Notes: a model not told the origin generated them from the letters alone. DNA of 64,000 nucleotides from Candidatus Zixiibacteriota bacterium (GCA_040756055.1 JBFLZR010000002.1:646411-710410), one strand, 5' to 3'; positions 44,991 to 53,125 are shown, numbered from the stretch's first letter. Numbers and translations: made by a program.

Positions 44991-46754
44991 ATGAACACCA
45001 CGCGAAAAATCATTAAAGGAATCCCCATCTCGGGCGGCATAGTCCTGGGACACGCCCGGGTGATTCTTCCGGGCGACCTGGACATCACCGAGGTGTGGAT
45101 TACATCTTCGCACATCGACGACGAGATTGAGGCTCTGGAAAAGGCTGTCGAGACGACCAAATCGGAGATTCACGATCTTCTGGAATCGGCCGGACGCAAG
45201 CTTGGCGGACCGGTGGCGAGAATATTCGATGCTCAGCTTCTGATAGCCGATGACGAGCAGTTTCTTGAACAGGTGAAAAAGGAAATCAGGACCCGCCGAC
45301 GCAACGCCGGTTTTGTCTATAATCAGTTGGTCAGACAGACCACGGCTCCCTTGAAGAGTTCTCCGGACGAGTATATGCGCCAGATGGCGACCGATATCGA
45401 AGCGGTGGCGCAGCGCGTCCTTTCTCATCTCAAGGGCAGCGATAAATGTGATCTCAAATTTTCGCCGAATACTATTCTGGTGTCGAAGATGTTGACGCCC
45501 GGTGATGTGCTGTCGTTTCGTCAGCGCAAGGCCATAGGCTTTATCGTGGGTGAAGGCGGCCCCAACTCGCATATGGGTCTTATCAGTCGCGCCTTGCGCC
45601 TGCCCGTGGTGCTCGCCAGGGATGCTTACCTTGAGATCGAAAACAACGCCGACCTGATCATTGACGGAACCTCCGGCGAAATAATCGTCACCCCTTCCGA
45701 GGCTGACTGGACCGAGTACCAGAAACGCCGCAAACGCCAGGGACCCGCCGCCATCACAAGGATACGCAAGCTCACCCCTGTGCCGCCGGTAACTGCCGAT
45801 GGCAAGGTGGTCAATGTCGGCGCCAACCTGACTCTTCGCGGACCGGCCGATGACATTCTCTCCGAACAGAAAATACCGGTCGGCCTGTACCGTACCGAGT
45901 TTCTTTACCTGGCTCATTATGATTTCCCCGACGAGGACACTCAGTATGAATATTACTATCAGATCGCTCAGAAGTACGCCAAAACTTATGTCGTCCTGAG
46001 AACATTCGATCTCGGCTATGACAAACTGATCGCCGATAACGCCTGGCTCCAGGAAGACAACCCGGCGCTGGGATGGCGCGGGATGCGCGCCATGCTTGAA
46101 ATGACCGATGTCTTTAAAACCCAGATCAGGGCGATGCTTCGGGCCTCTACGCTGGGAAATGTGAAGATTCTGCTGCCGATGATAACCGATGTTTCGGAGC
46201 TGGAACAGGCGAAAAAACTCATCTCGCAGGCTAAATTCAAGCTTCGCAAGGAGAAAATTCCTTTCGATGAGAATATCGAGGTGGGCATCATGGTCGAGGT
46301 ACCATCGGCGGCCATGACAGCCGACACGCTGGCGAAGAAGGCCGACTTTCTATCGATAGGCACCAACGATCTCACGCAATACGCGCTGGCGGCGGACCGG
46401 ATGAACAGCCGCGTCGCCAACCTCTACAGCGCCTTTCATCCCTCGGTGCTCAGACTGGTCATGATGACGGTTGAGGCCGCCAAACAAAACAACAAGCCGG
46501 TATCCATCTGCGGTGAACTCGCCGGTGACCTCACGGCTCTGCCGCTGTTTATCGGCATGGATGTTGATCTGTTGTCGATGAACCCGGCCAGGATATTCGA
46601 CCTGTGCCGGCTCGTCAGGAAAGTCGATTCATCGCTGGCCCGGCATCTTCTGTCATCGGTGCTCACCAGCGACTCACAACAGCAGGTGGTAACGATGCTG
46701 CACAACTATCGAACGGAACTCGAAAAGAAAACAACATTTAGAAAAAGGAAGTGA
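44991..46754 (+). CDS. ptsI: PTS enzyme I (phosphoenolpyruvate-protein phosphotransferase)
   Basis: Enzyme I autophosphorylates with phosphoenolpyruvate and phosphorylates HPr. The 587-residue protein has the N-terminal HPr-binding half (GIPISGGIVLGHARV), the phosphohistidine loop GEGGPNSHMGLISRALRLP with His194, and the PEP-binding barrel (GLYRTEFLYL, GTNDLTQYALAADRMN, SICGELAGD). The loop differs from the usual GGRTSHTAI at the residue after His, which is Met. Length is normal. Co-transcribed with ptsH and the PGI/PMI gene. Confidence 0.95.
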   Translation: MNTTRKIIKGIPISGGIVLGHARVILPGDLDITEVWITSSHIDDEIEALEKAVETTKSEIHDLLESAGRKLGGPVARIFDAQLLIADDEQFLEQVKKEIRTRRRNAGFVYNQLVRQTTAPLKSSPDEYMRQMATDIEAVAQRVLSHLKGSDKCDLKFSPNTILVSKMLTPGDVLSFRQRKAIGFIVGEGGPNSHMGLISRALRLPVVLARDAYLEIENNADLIIDGTSGEIIVTPSEADWTEYQKRRKRQGPAAITRIRKLTPVPPVTADGKVVNVGANLTLRGPADDILSEQKIPVGLYRTEFLYLAHYDFPDEDTQYEYYYQIAQKYAKTYVVLRTFDLGYDKLIADNAWLQEDNPALGWRGMRAMLEMTDVFKTQIRAMLRASTLGNVKILLPMITDVSELEQAKKLISQAKFKLRKEKIPFDENIEVGIMVEVPSAAMTADTLAKKADFLSIGTNDLTQYALAADRMNSRVANLYSAFHPSVLRLVMMTVEAAKQNNKPVSICGELAGDLTALPLFIGMDVDLLSMNPARIFDLCRLVRKVDSSLARHLLSSVLTSDSQQQVVTMLHNYRTELEKKTTFRKRK

Positions 46755-46758
46755 TACT

Positions 46759-47823
46759 TTGTCGATTCTCGATGACATAGAAAAAGTACGATCGGTGGAT
46801 CCCGACAACATGTATAACGCCATTTTTGATTTGCCCGAGCAGATGGCCGAGGCGCTCAAAATCGCCAGGTCCTGGAAGTTTAATCGCGGCGACTTTGCGG
46901 ATATAAAAAACATCGTTGTCATCGGCATGGGCGGCTCCGCCATCGGCGGTGATTTGGTCAGGTCGCTTCTTTCGCCCATGTTGCTCGTGCCCTTCGAAAT
47001 CTGCCGCAATTACACCCTGCCGGAATATGTCGATGACGAAACGCTCGTTATCGTGTCCTCATACAGCGGTAACACCGAGGAAACTCTTTCGGCGCTCGAC
47101 GACGCTCTCAACCGCAAAGCTATGGTGGCCGGCATCACCACCGGAGGAGTTCTGTCCGATGTAGCCAGGCTGAACGACTTCCCCCTCGCTATCGTGCCTT
47201 CGGGACTTCAGCCCCGCGCGGCGCTCGGATACTCGTTCGTACCGCTCTTGGTATTCCTGGAGGCCATTGGCCTGATCAAAAATGTCGCCGGAGACATCGA
47301 AAACGTAATCAGTGAACTCAAAAAGTATCGCGAAGACTATATCGAAGACACTCCGACCGAATCCAATCTTGCCAAACGGCTGGCAGAAAAAATACAGGGC
47401 AGGATCGCCATTGTGTATGGCGGACCGACCCTTACCAGCGTGGTTGCGGTTCGATGGAAGGGGCAATTTTGCGAGAACGCCAAAAACCTCGCCTTCGCCA
47501 ATCAGTATCCCGAATTCAACCACAATGAGCTCGTGGGATGGTCCGAAACCGTCAAACCGTTCAGGGAATACCTCGTGGTCCTGCAGCTTCGGGATAAAGA
47601 TGACCACCCTCAGGTCGCTAAACGCATGGATATAGTCAAAGAATTGATTGGCGAACACAAGGTCGAGGTTATTGACGTCTCATCGAGGGGAAATTCCCCC
47701 CTGACGAGAATGTTCAGCCTCATTCAACTGGGCGATTTTGCTTCTTACTACCTGGCGGTACTCAACGATATCGATCCATCGCCGGTAAAAGTTATCGCCG
47801 CTCTGAAAAATAAACTGACCTGA
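46759..47823 (+). CDS. Bifunctional phosphoglucose/phosphomannose isomerase
   Basis: The enzyme interconverts glucose-6-P or mannose-6-P with fructose-6-P. The 354-residue SIS-type protein resembles the archaeal and actinobacterial PGI/PMI family: VIGMGGSAIGGDLVRSLL, IVSSYSGNTEETLSAL, SGLQPRAALGYSFVPLL and, in the C-terminal half, EFNHNELVGW containing the catalytic Glu/His. Start is TTG at 46759 with GGAAGTGA upstream, 4 bases after ptsI. A terminator at 47866 closes the operon. It can feed mannose-6-phosphate toward the sugar nucleotidyltransferase pathway. Confidence 0.92.
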   Translation: MSILDDIEKVRSVDPDNMYNAIFDLPEQMAEALKIARSWKFNRGDFADIKNIVVIGMGGSAIGGDLVRSLLSPMLLVPFEICRNYTLPEYVDDETLVIVSSYSGNTEETLSALDDALNRKAMVAGITTGGVLSDVARLNDFPLAIVPSGLQPRAALGYSFVPLLVFLEAIGLIKNVAGDIENVISELKKYREDYIEDTPTESNLAKRLAEKIQGRIAIVYGGPTLTSVVAVRWKGQFCENAKNLAFANQYPEFNHNELVGWSETVKPFREYLVVLQLRDKDDHPQVAKRMDIVKELIGEHKVEVIDVSSRGNSPLTRMFSLIQLGDFASYYLAVLNDIDPSPVKVIAALKNKLT

Positions 47824-47865
47824 AATTGAACATTTTTGTCCGGGCCGCACCCCAAAGATGCCTTT

Positions 47866-47892
47866 GCCCGCCTTTGACAGGCGGGCTTTTTC
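47866..47892 (+). terminator. Rho-independent terminator of the obgE-dprA-ptsHI-PGI/PMI operon
   Basis: GCCCGCC (47866-47872) pairs with GGCGGGC (47880-47886) and is followed by TTTTTC. Confidence 0.88.
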
Positions 47893-47980
47893 TTGTCCCT
47901 GAGCAAGATAGGCCCGCACCACCCTGAATTTCTGGAGCTCTGGGGCCCGGCCGCCGGCCAGCCGAATTTCTAGAAACCTG

Positions 47981-48009
47981 TTGACACAACTTAAATTATC
48001 GGTTATACT
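47981..48009 (+). promoter_or_regulatory. Strong sigma70 promoter of the exported protein/sigma54-activator operon
   Basis: TTGACA (47981-47986), 17 bases, then TATACT (48004-48009). The leader to the next ATG would be about 115 bases long. Together with the terminator at 47866 this accounts for the 306-base spacer between 47824 and 48129. Confidence 0.8.
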
Positions 48010-48129
48010 TAAGCACAGTTGGGATGCGTAGCATATCCAAATTCACACACCCGCTGGTACCCTCCGCCATACACCATAGAGAAGAGTAGAGACATACGCC
48101 TATAAGAACCTTTAACCAAGGAGTCTTCC

Positions 48130-48459
48130 ATGAAACGCCTATTAACCATTCTGGCGTTGATGCTGGCGCTGTTTGCATTTGCATGGGGCGCCGCGTTTTC
48201 CGCTGACATTGAAGATCCCGATGATCACACCTGGGGTGGTGAACAGTCGGGCGAACCGGGGCAGTACCGCCACACCAACTGTGGCAGCGAAATCACAGCC
48301 TCGGGTGTTTTTGCCATCGACATAATGGTCTATCAGACCATTTCCTACGACAAACTCAGATCGCTTTTTGACAGGAGCCGACGCGCCGACGATCTCTATC
48401 AACGCACCGATGATGGGGTCGTTTATAATAACCGCGCAAGACAGGTATCTGTTAAATAA
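48130..48459 (+). CDS. Small exported protein of unknown function
   Basis: A 109-residue protein preceded by AAGGAG and starting with a typical signal peptide (LLTILALMLALFAFAWGAAFSA), cleaved before DIEDPDDH. The mature part of about 85 residues is polar, has a single Cys in HTNCGSEI and ends in a basic, arginine-rich region. No family recognised. It is expressed from the strong promoter at 47981 and followed 26 bases later by the TPR-sigma54 activator, with which it is presumably co-transcribed. Whether it is a signal, a structural protein or a regulated target is open. Confidence 0.7.
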   Translation: MKRLLTILALMLALFAFAWGAAFSADIEDPDDHTWGGEQSGEPGQYRHTNCGSEITASGVFAIDIMVYQTISYDKLRSLFDRSRRADDLYQRTDDGVVYNNRARQVSVK

Positions 48460-48485
48460 CTGCAGGCGATAGTGAGGATGAAGCT

Positions 48486-50723
48486 ATGAAAAGCGTAGGA
48501 ATTTGTCACTCAATGGAAAGCTATATGGCTTCCCTGATTGACCGAAAGAAGCCGGACGATGCAGTCAGGTACTACGAGTCGAATCGTAGTGAACTTGAGC
48601 GGATCGGCGGCTCTGACGCGTCACGGGTAATCCATATGGCTGCCAAAGCCTATGCTTCGCTTTCTCACTTTTCGGTTGCTCTTAAAACCGCCCGTACGGC
48701 GCAGCATGCAGCGGCTCAGGAGGGAGACAGCCTGCTGCTGGCCGAGATTTTCCTGACAATCGGCGGTATTTTGCGTGACATAAGTGAGTACAAAGAAGCT
48801 GAAAAGGCTTTTCGCGATGCTGAGTCCATATTCCGACGGAATGATTGTGCTGATGGACAGAGCCGGGCGCTCAACCAACTCGCCGGACTGTTCTACAGAC
48901 AATCGGACTACAGCAATTCTCTCGCCGTCCTGATCGACGCCATCGAGCTGGCCCGTCACCTCGACGATAAGAAGAAGCTGGCGTACATGATGGGTAACGT
49001 CGGCCGTATCTACACCTTTATCGGCGACTTCGAAGAGGCCGAGAGAAATATAAGACTTAATATCGAACTTTCCAGCGACCTGGGCGACACGCTCGAGGTT
49101 GCCCGTGCCTATATCCATCTCGGATATATCTATATTCAGAAAGCTCAGTACGAGAAGGCCGAGAAGGCGCTCGAAACCGCTTATCCGATGGTGATCGAGG
49201 CTCGGAGTGAACGTGACGAAACCATTTACCTGACCTACCTGGGCGAACTGCGCTACCGCATGGGTCAATACGAAGAATCCCGCGAGATTCTCAGGCAGGC
49301 CCGGGCGCTGGCCCGCAAGGTTGCCCCCAACGGCACGCTCGAAGGCCGGGTACTTCGTCATCTCGCCGAACTGGCGCTCCGTGTCGATGAACATACCCGC
49401 GCCGAACGTTACTCCGCGCTTGCGTGGGTCGTCATGGAAAAAGCCGACAACAATCTTGAACTGGGTGTCCTGTGCCGGATTAAAGCTGTTCTGGCCGAAA
49501 CAAAGAAGCGCAAAGCGGAAGCCCGTAAGCTCTACGCCAGAGCTATCGAACTTCTGAGCGATGCCAACGTTCGCTTCGAAAAGGCCGAGGCCCTGGTGGT
49601 AGCCGGCAAATCACACCTGTTTTCTCCCCGCCAGCGGATGACTTATCTGTTCAGGGCGGAAGAGATTTACGCGCGTATGAACCTGGCCCAGAAACAACGG
49701 GATACCGAAAGATTGATCGACGAAATCGACTCGCAGTTGCCACATCGCCCTCAAAACAGCCCCGACACTCCTTGTGTCGATATTCAGGATTACGACTATA
49801 TCACCAAGTGCCCGGAAATCCTGAGATTCAAGAGCCAATTACCGTTGATCATCAATTCGGATCTGCCGATTCTCCTGACGGGTGAGACCGGCGTGGGCAA
49901 GGATCATCTCGCCAGGTATTTCCAGAAGATCTCTCGTCCCGAAGGACCGTTCGTGGCTATCAACTGCGCTTCGCTTCCCGAAACGCTCTTGGAATCCGAA
50001 CTCTTCGGTTACCATCGCGGCGCCTTCACCGGAGCGGAGCAGAACAAGCAGGGTCTGTTCGTAGCGGCAAACGGCGGCGTGCTGTTCCTTGACGAGATCG
50101 GGGATATGCCGTTGACACTTCAGACCAAGCTGCTTGGCGTTCTTGAGAATCGACGGGTGATTCCGCTCGGTTCGACAACATCGGTGGACCTCGACATCAA
50201 GATCGTGGCCGCCACCAACAAGAAGCTTGAGCAGATGGTCGAGAAAGGACTGTTCCGCCGTGACCTTTACTACCGGCTCAGCGGAATCGCTTTCGAAATC
50301 CCGGCATTGCGGCATCGCAAAGAAGATATTCCCGTCCTTCTGAAGCTGTTCATGAAAAACTGCGGACTGTTAATGGAACACCAGTCGCCACCGGCCGAAC
50401 TGGCCCGCCAGTTCATTGAACACGACTGGCCCGGAAATACCCGCGAACTGTTCAATAAAGTCAAACGTCTGGGGGTAATGGCCCAGATGGTTGCGGAAGG
50501 GGACATGGTCGAACTGACCCGATCGATTTTTGAAACGACCGTGCCGGCGACCAACAATTCGCTTTTTGACAGGGTCGAAGAGTTTGAACGAAAAATCATT
50601 CTCGAGGCCCTGCTTGCGGCTCAAGGGAACAAATCGGAGGCGGCCCGTCTGTTGGGGATTCACGAGGCCACCGTCCGCACGAAACTGAAACGCTACGGCA
50701 TCAGCTTGGGAGGGGCTAATTAG
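48486..50723 (+). CDS. Sigma54-dependent transcriptional activator with N-terminal TPR domain
   Basis: The 745-residue regulator has roughly ten TPR-like repeats in its first 410 residues (ALKTARTAQHAAAQEG, AEKAFRDAESIFRR, LAYMMGNVGRIYTFIGDFEEAE, ARAYIHLGYIYIQKAQYEKAE), a sigma54-type AAA+ domain (Walker A GETGVGKDHL at about 466-473, ESELFGYHRGAFTGAE with the GAFTGA loop near 512, Walker B GGVLFLDEIGDMP) and a C-terminal Fis-type helix-turn-helix (NKSEAARLLGIHEATVRTKL). No receiver, GAF or PAS domain is present, so the TPRs are the likely sensory part. Its targets are -24/-12 promoters, none of which I could locate nearby. Confidence 0.93.
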   Translation: MKSVGICHSMESYMASLIDRKKPDDAVRYYESNRSELERIGGSDASRVIHMAAKAYASLSHFSVALKTARTAQHAAAQEGDSLLLAEIFLTIGGILRDISEYKEAEKAFRDAESIFRRNDCADGQSRALNQLAGLFYRQSDYSNSLAVLIDAIELARHLDDKKKLAYMMGNVGRIYTFIGDFEEAERNIRLNIELSSDLGDTLEVARAYIHLGYIYIQKAQYEKAEKALETAYPMVIEARSERDETIYLTYLGELRYRMGQYEESREILRQARALARKVAPNGTLEGRVLRHLAELALRVDEHTRAERYSALAWVVMEKADNNLELGVLCRIKAVLAETKKRKAEARKLYARAIELLSDANVRFEKAEALVVAGKSHLFSPRQRMTYLFRAEEIYARMNLAQKQRDTERLIDEIDSQLPHRPQNSPDTPCVDIQDYDYITKCPEILRFKSQLPLIINSDLPILLTGETGVGKDHLARYFQKISRPEGPFVAINCASLPETLLESELFGYHRGAFTGAEQNKQGLFVAANGGVLFLDEIGDMPLTLQTKLLGVLENRRVIPLGSTTSVDLDIKIVAATNKKLEQMVEKGLFRRDLYYRLSGIAFEIPALRHRKEDIPVLLKLFMKNCGLLMEHQSPPAELARQFIEHDWPGNTRELFNKVKRLGVMAQMVAEGDMVELTRSIFETTVPATNNSLFDRVEEFERKIILEALLAAQGNKSEAARLLGIHEATVRTKLKRYGISLGGAN

Positions 50724-50869
50724 TTAGAGAGTCCCACCGGTATGGTGAGGCTTAAGCTTCTCGCATCACAGGACCCTCATTCTCCGGACAGCTCAACCGG
50801 AGAAGCCCACGCGGGAAAGTTGAGTTTCATCGTACTGATTTACGATTCGTTATCATACTCCTTGGTTAG

Positions 50870-50906
50870 CGGTAAGCATCTGCTTTTCAGGTGCTTACCG
50901 TTTTTA
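50870..50906 (+). terminator. Terminator of the TPR-sigma54 activator transcript
   Basis: CGGTAAGCA (50870-50878) pairs with TGCTTACCG (50892-50900), followed by TTTTTATTT. Confidence 0.85.
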
Positions 50907-51225
50907 TTTGCGCTCAAGTTCGTACGGATGTACGAAATTCCGAGCTGACAAGAAATTAGCCCCGATTAAACGATTCTGTAACATTCTGCCATCAAAACAC
51001 TTAACAACCAGTTTTGAGCCGCCAAACGTCACGGCATAATGGTTGCTAATCTTAGATTTGTCATTTTTACTCCCAAAATGCTGTTGTTTGTTTGGGATTT
51101 CTTTTCTCTTTGGTGTTGCCGCCCGCAGTCGAGGGGACTTCGGGCGGTATTCTTTTGGGCTTCCCCGCAAACCCCGGTCTTCGATCCCGCCGATTCCAAT
51201 CACAGGCCTTCTATCCAGACCGCCA

Positions 51226-51254
51226 TTGACAATCCGCAACTTCGACCGTATAAA
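51226..51254 (+). promoter_or_regulatory. Near-consensus sigma70 promoter
   Basis: TTGACA (51226-51231), exactly 17 bases, then TATAAA (51249-51254). The small membrane protein gene starts 50 bases downstream. Confidence 0.8.
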
Positions 51255-51303
51255 GTATAAGTAGGGACATTTCCAGCATTACCAGGCAAAGGAGGCAAAT
51301 GAT

Positions 51304-51450
51304 ATGCGAGATATGAAATGGTATTATTGGGTAGCTTTTATTCTGGGCGGCCTGGCCGCTATCGCCATAGTCTATGTTGTCCTTCGCTCGAGCGGAGTTC
51401 TCAATAAACTCATGCCGGATAAGAAAAAGATGGTGGAGGACGCCCAGTAA
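51304..51450 (+). CDS. Small single-pass membrane protein (48 residues)
   Basis: An ATG at 51304 with an ideal AAAGGAGG ribosome site 8 bases upstream opens a 48-codon frame: a short basic start (MRDMKWYYW), one hydrophobic helix (VAFILGGLAAIAIVYVVLR) and a charged lysine-rich tail (KLMPDKKKMVEDAQ). The near-consensus promoter, good ribosome site and membrane-protein composition argue strongly that it is expressed. Topology N-out or N-in is ambiguous. No family recognised. It is immediately followed by the convergent toxin-antitoxin-chaperone locus. Confidence 0.75.
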   Translation: MRDMKWYYWVAFILGGLAAIAIVYVVLRSSGVLNKLMPDKKKMVEDAQ

Positions 51451-51549
51451 CGTCTGAAATACGAGAGGAGCCCGCCCCTCCTTGGGAACTGAGCCCCTCG
51501 TATCTGCCTGCTACGTTCTTTGCCTTTCAATAGGCCGTCAAGTCACATA

Positions 51550-52014
51550 CTAGTCACCAACCAAGAATTTCCTCAGCGGCAGGATCAAAGGCGGGAGCCC
51601 CATCCTTGAGATCATAGAGTTTACACACTCCCTTAGATACGGGAAAGTCTGTAGCGGCAGACTATGTTTGTTATATAACTCAAAGAAGCCGTCTGGTATG
51701 TCACCCTTACAGTCAAAAAGAACTGCATATTTTATTCGTGATGTAAACAGGCGGTTCCGCCCACACTTCGCCTTGAGATTGTAAGAAACCTCTATTGTCG
51801 CCACGTTTTCGGCAACACTAAGCACATTCGCCGACTCGTCGAATTTAAGGGAAGCCCTACCTGTTAGCTCCCTAGAATACAGAGTAGATTTGATCTCCTT
51901 CAAATAAATGTCTCGAAGATCAACGCACTTTAGAATCTCGCCGTATTGGGTCGGCGTAATGGTAACTTCTTCAGCGCTTCGCCTAAGCGCTGACTGCTTC
52001 TTTGCTTTCGGCAT
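51550..52014 (-). CDS. SecB-like chaperone of a toxin-antitoxin-chaperone locus
   Basis: A 154-residue protein of the SecB fold and length. The core LRDIYLKEIKSTL, RASLKFDESANVLSV and VATIEVSYNLKAKC follow the SecB strand order, and the C-terminal FPYLRECVNSMISRMGLPPLIL matches the SecB helix region (E. coli FPYARECITSMVSRG; M. tuberculosis Rv1957 YPYIREYVYDLTGRLALPPL). Start is set at the ATG at 52014 after AGGTGG; a GTG at 52029 is possible. It overlaps the HicB-type gene by 32 bases. In known TAC systems such chaperones fold and protect the antitoxin. Identity from pattern, not alignment. Confidence 0.75.
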   Translation of the reverse strand: MPKAKKQSALRRSAEEVTITPTQYGEILKCVDLRDIYLKEIKSTLYSRELTGRASLKFDESANVLSVAENVATIEVSYNLKAKCGRNRLFTSRIKYAVLFDCKGDIPDGFFELYNKHSLPLQTFPYLRECVNSMISRMGLPPLILPLRKFLVGD

Positions 52015-52525
52015 AGTTATCTTGACCACCTTGCTTGTTTATGTCAATAATCCAAGGCTGTTCGCACGTGCGCTCTCCGTAGCCCTTTACGGAGGCCGTA
52101 CTTGGGAGCACTGCTTCAACTGCTCTTCCGTAATCATCCCACCCGCAAAAGCGCTCCATTACAGCATTAACAAACGAATTAAGACTCTGGTTGTTTTTCT
52201 TGGCAAGTTTAATGAGCTGCAGATGCGTCGCGGGGGAAGTACGGAACACGAACCTCCCGCTTGGCATTGCCACATCTTCCCTTTCGGGTTCAGGTATTGG
52301 GATCTTGTTCTCAAAGTAGTAAGGAACAAGCTCTCGCCTGACTAGCTCAAAGCTCTCCAGAGCTTCCTTTTTAGTCGCACCTACTCCGTAGAACGCAACC
52401 TGATCCAGTTCACGACAGTATGCGCGATACATGACTTCGCCGTCGTCTTCCACCCTAGCAACTAACACATCGTAGTCGAGCTTAAGGTAGTATTCTAGAT
52501 CCTTATTTTGCGTTACCACAGGCAT
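51983..52525 (-). CDS. HicB-type antitoxin with C-terminal extension
   Basis: The 180-residue protein has an N-terminal HicB fold (YLKLDYDVLVARVEDDG, VAFYGVGATKKEALESFEL, NKIPIPEPE), then a ribbon-helix-helix/Arc-like DNA-binding region (SGRFVFRTSPATHLQLIKLAKK, NQSLNSFVNAVMERF). After about residue 125 comes a 55-residue extension with Trp in EQPWIIDINKQ, not part of HicB. In toxin-antitoxin-chaperone systems such tails make the antitoxin depend on its SecB-like chaperone. GGAGG abuts the ATG; the GTG two codons later at 52519 has better spacing. It overlaps both neighbours. Confidence 0.8.
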   Translation of the reverse strand: MPVVTQNKDLEYYLKLDYDVLVARVEDDGEVMYRAYCRELDQVAFYGVGATKKEALESFELVRRELVPYYFENKIPIPEPEREDVAMPSGRFVFRTSPATHLQLIKLAKKNNQSLNSFVNAVMERFCGWDDYGRAVEAVLPSTASVKGYGERTCEQPWIIDINKQGGQDNYAESKEAVSA

Positions 52526-52823
52526 CCTCCATTTCCATTAAGTCAATTATCTCCAACAATCGCGGCCTTAGATATTTCCTGTAATCAAATCGCGATATTA
52601 TTTCACGCTTCTTGTGACTTTTGTGTACTGTAAAAAGTCCATCGCGCCCCAGCCTTTTCAATATCTTATGTTGATATTTTATGCTGCTTCCGCCAGTCAG
52701 TTTAAGCCTCTCCACACCAAGTTCTTCGAACATAAACTTTTCAATTGGAGCAAGTTTCATTTCGGGCATGTTTATCGAGTCAAACTCCTTCAGCCTCGCC
52801 CTTAAGTTTTCAAACTTGCTCAA
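52503..52823 (-). CDS. HicA-like toxin candidate
   Basis: A 106-residue protein, first gene of the locus, with TTG start at 52823 and AAAGG upstream. The second half TGGSSIKYQHKIL, GLFTVHKSHKKREIIS, and YRKYLRPRLLEII follows the HicA pattern (G-G-S-H-x-K-x-x-H, a beta strand with His, then a helix pairing with the sheet). The catalytic His expected after GGS is Ser here. HicA is an mRNA interferase in known systems. The N-terminal 40 residues are an added helix. Assignment rests on weak sequence pattern plus gene position in front of a HicB-type gene. Confidence 0.6.
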   Translation of the reverse strand: MSKFENLRARLKEFDSINMPEMKLAPIEKFMFEELGVERLKLTGGSSIKYQHKILKRLGRDGLFTVHKSHKKREIISRFDYRKYLRPRLLEIIDLMEMEDACGNAK

Positions 52824-52850
52824 GTTGCTACCTTTATCGTCATTCGGAGG

Positions 52851-52881
52851 TACTATATTTAGTATGATACTAAATATAGTA
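52851..52881. promoter_or_regulatory. Perfect 31-bp palindrome, candidate operator of the toxin-antitoxin locus
   Basis: TACTATATTTAGTAT (52851-52865) and ATACTAAATATAGTA (52867-52881) are exact reverse complements around a single G. It lies 27 bases upstream of the first gene and covers the -10 box. Ribbon-helix-helix antitoxins bind such sites. Confidence 0.8.
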
Positions 52882-52902
52882 TCATTAATACGCAGCCGTC
52901 AA
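52873..52902 (-). promoter_or_regulatory. Promoter of the toxin-antitoxin-chaperone locus
   Basis: On the minus strand TTGACG (52902-52897), 18 bases, then TATATT (52878-52873). The -10 lies inside the palindrome, so binding there would block transcription. The 302-base spacer from 52824 to 53125 holds nothing else that I recognise. Confidence 0.6.
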
Positions 52903-53125
52903 TGATAAAGTTTATAAAATTATGCCGGAAAACATTTTACTCCGAAGTTGTAGTTTTTTTGCTGTGCTTAAGAGCCTGCCTCTCAATCAAATACTGAGCC
53001 AACAATGTGTTTAGATGACAACGCATTACCCCGCAATGGGTTACGTTGAGCCATTCTAAGTGCGGACGATTTTACTTGCGAGAAGTATCTTTGTATATTC
53101 AGAAGTAGGAAAACGGCCATTTACA

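Larger units (their letters stand above)
50724..51303. other. Non-coding spacer with hairpins and a promoter
   Basis: This 580-base region holds a terminator (50870), two more hairpins (51071-51097 and 51119-51147, the second followed by TATTCTTTT) and the promoter at 51226. Reading frames here have no supporting features and I call no protein. A structured RNA at about 51000-51160 is possible but not shown. Confidence 0.5.

Noticed and set aside
51039-51264. Two overlapping frames of 73 residues
   Set aside because: They cover two hairpins and a promoter, and lack ribosome sites.
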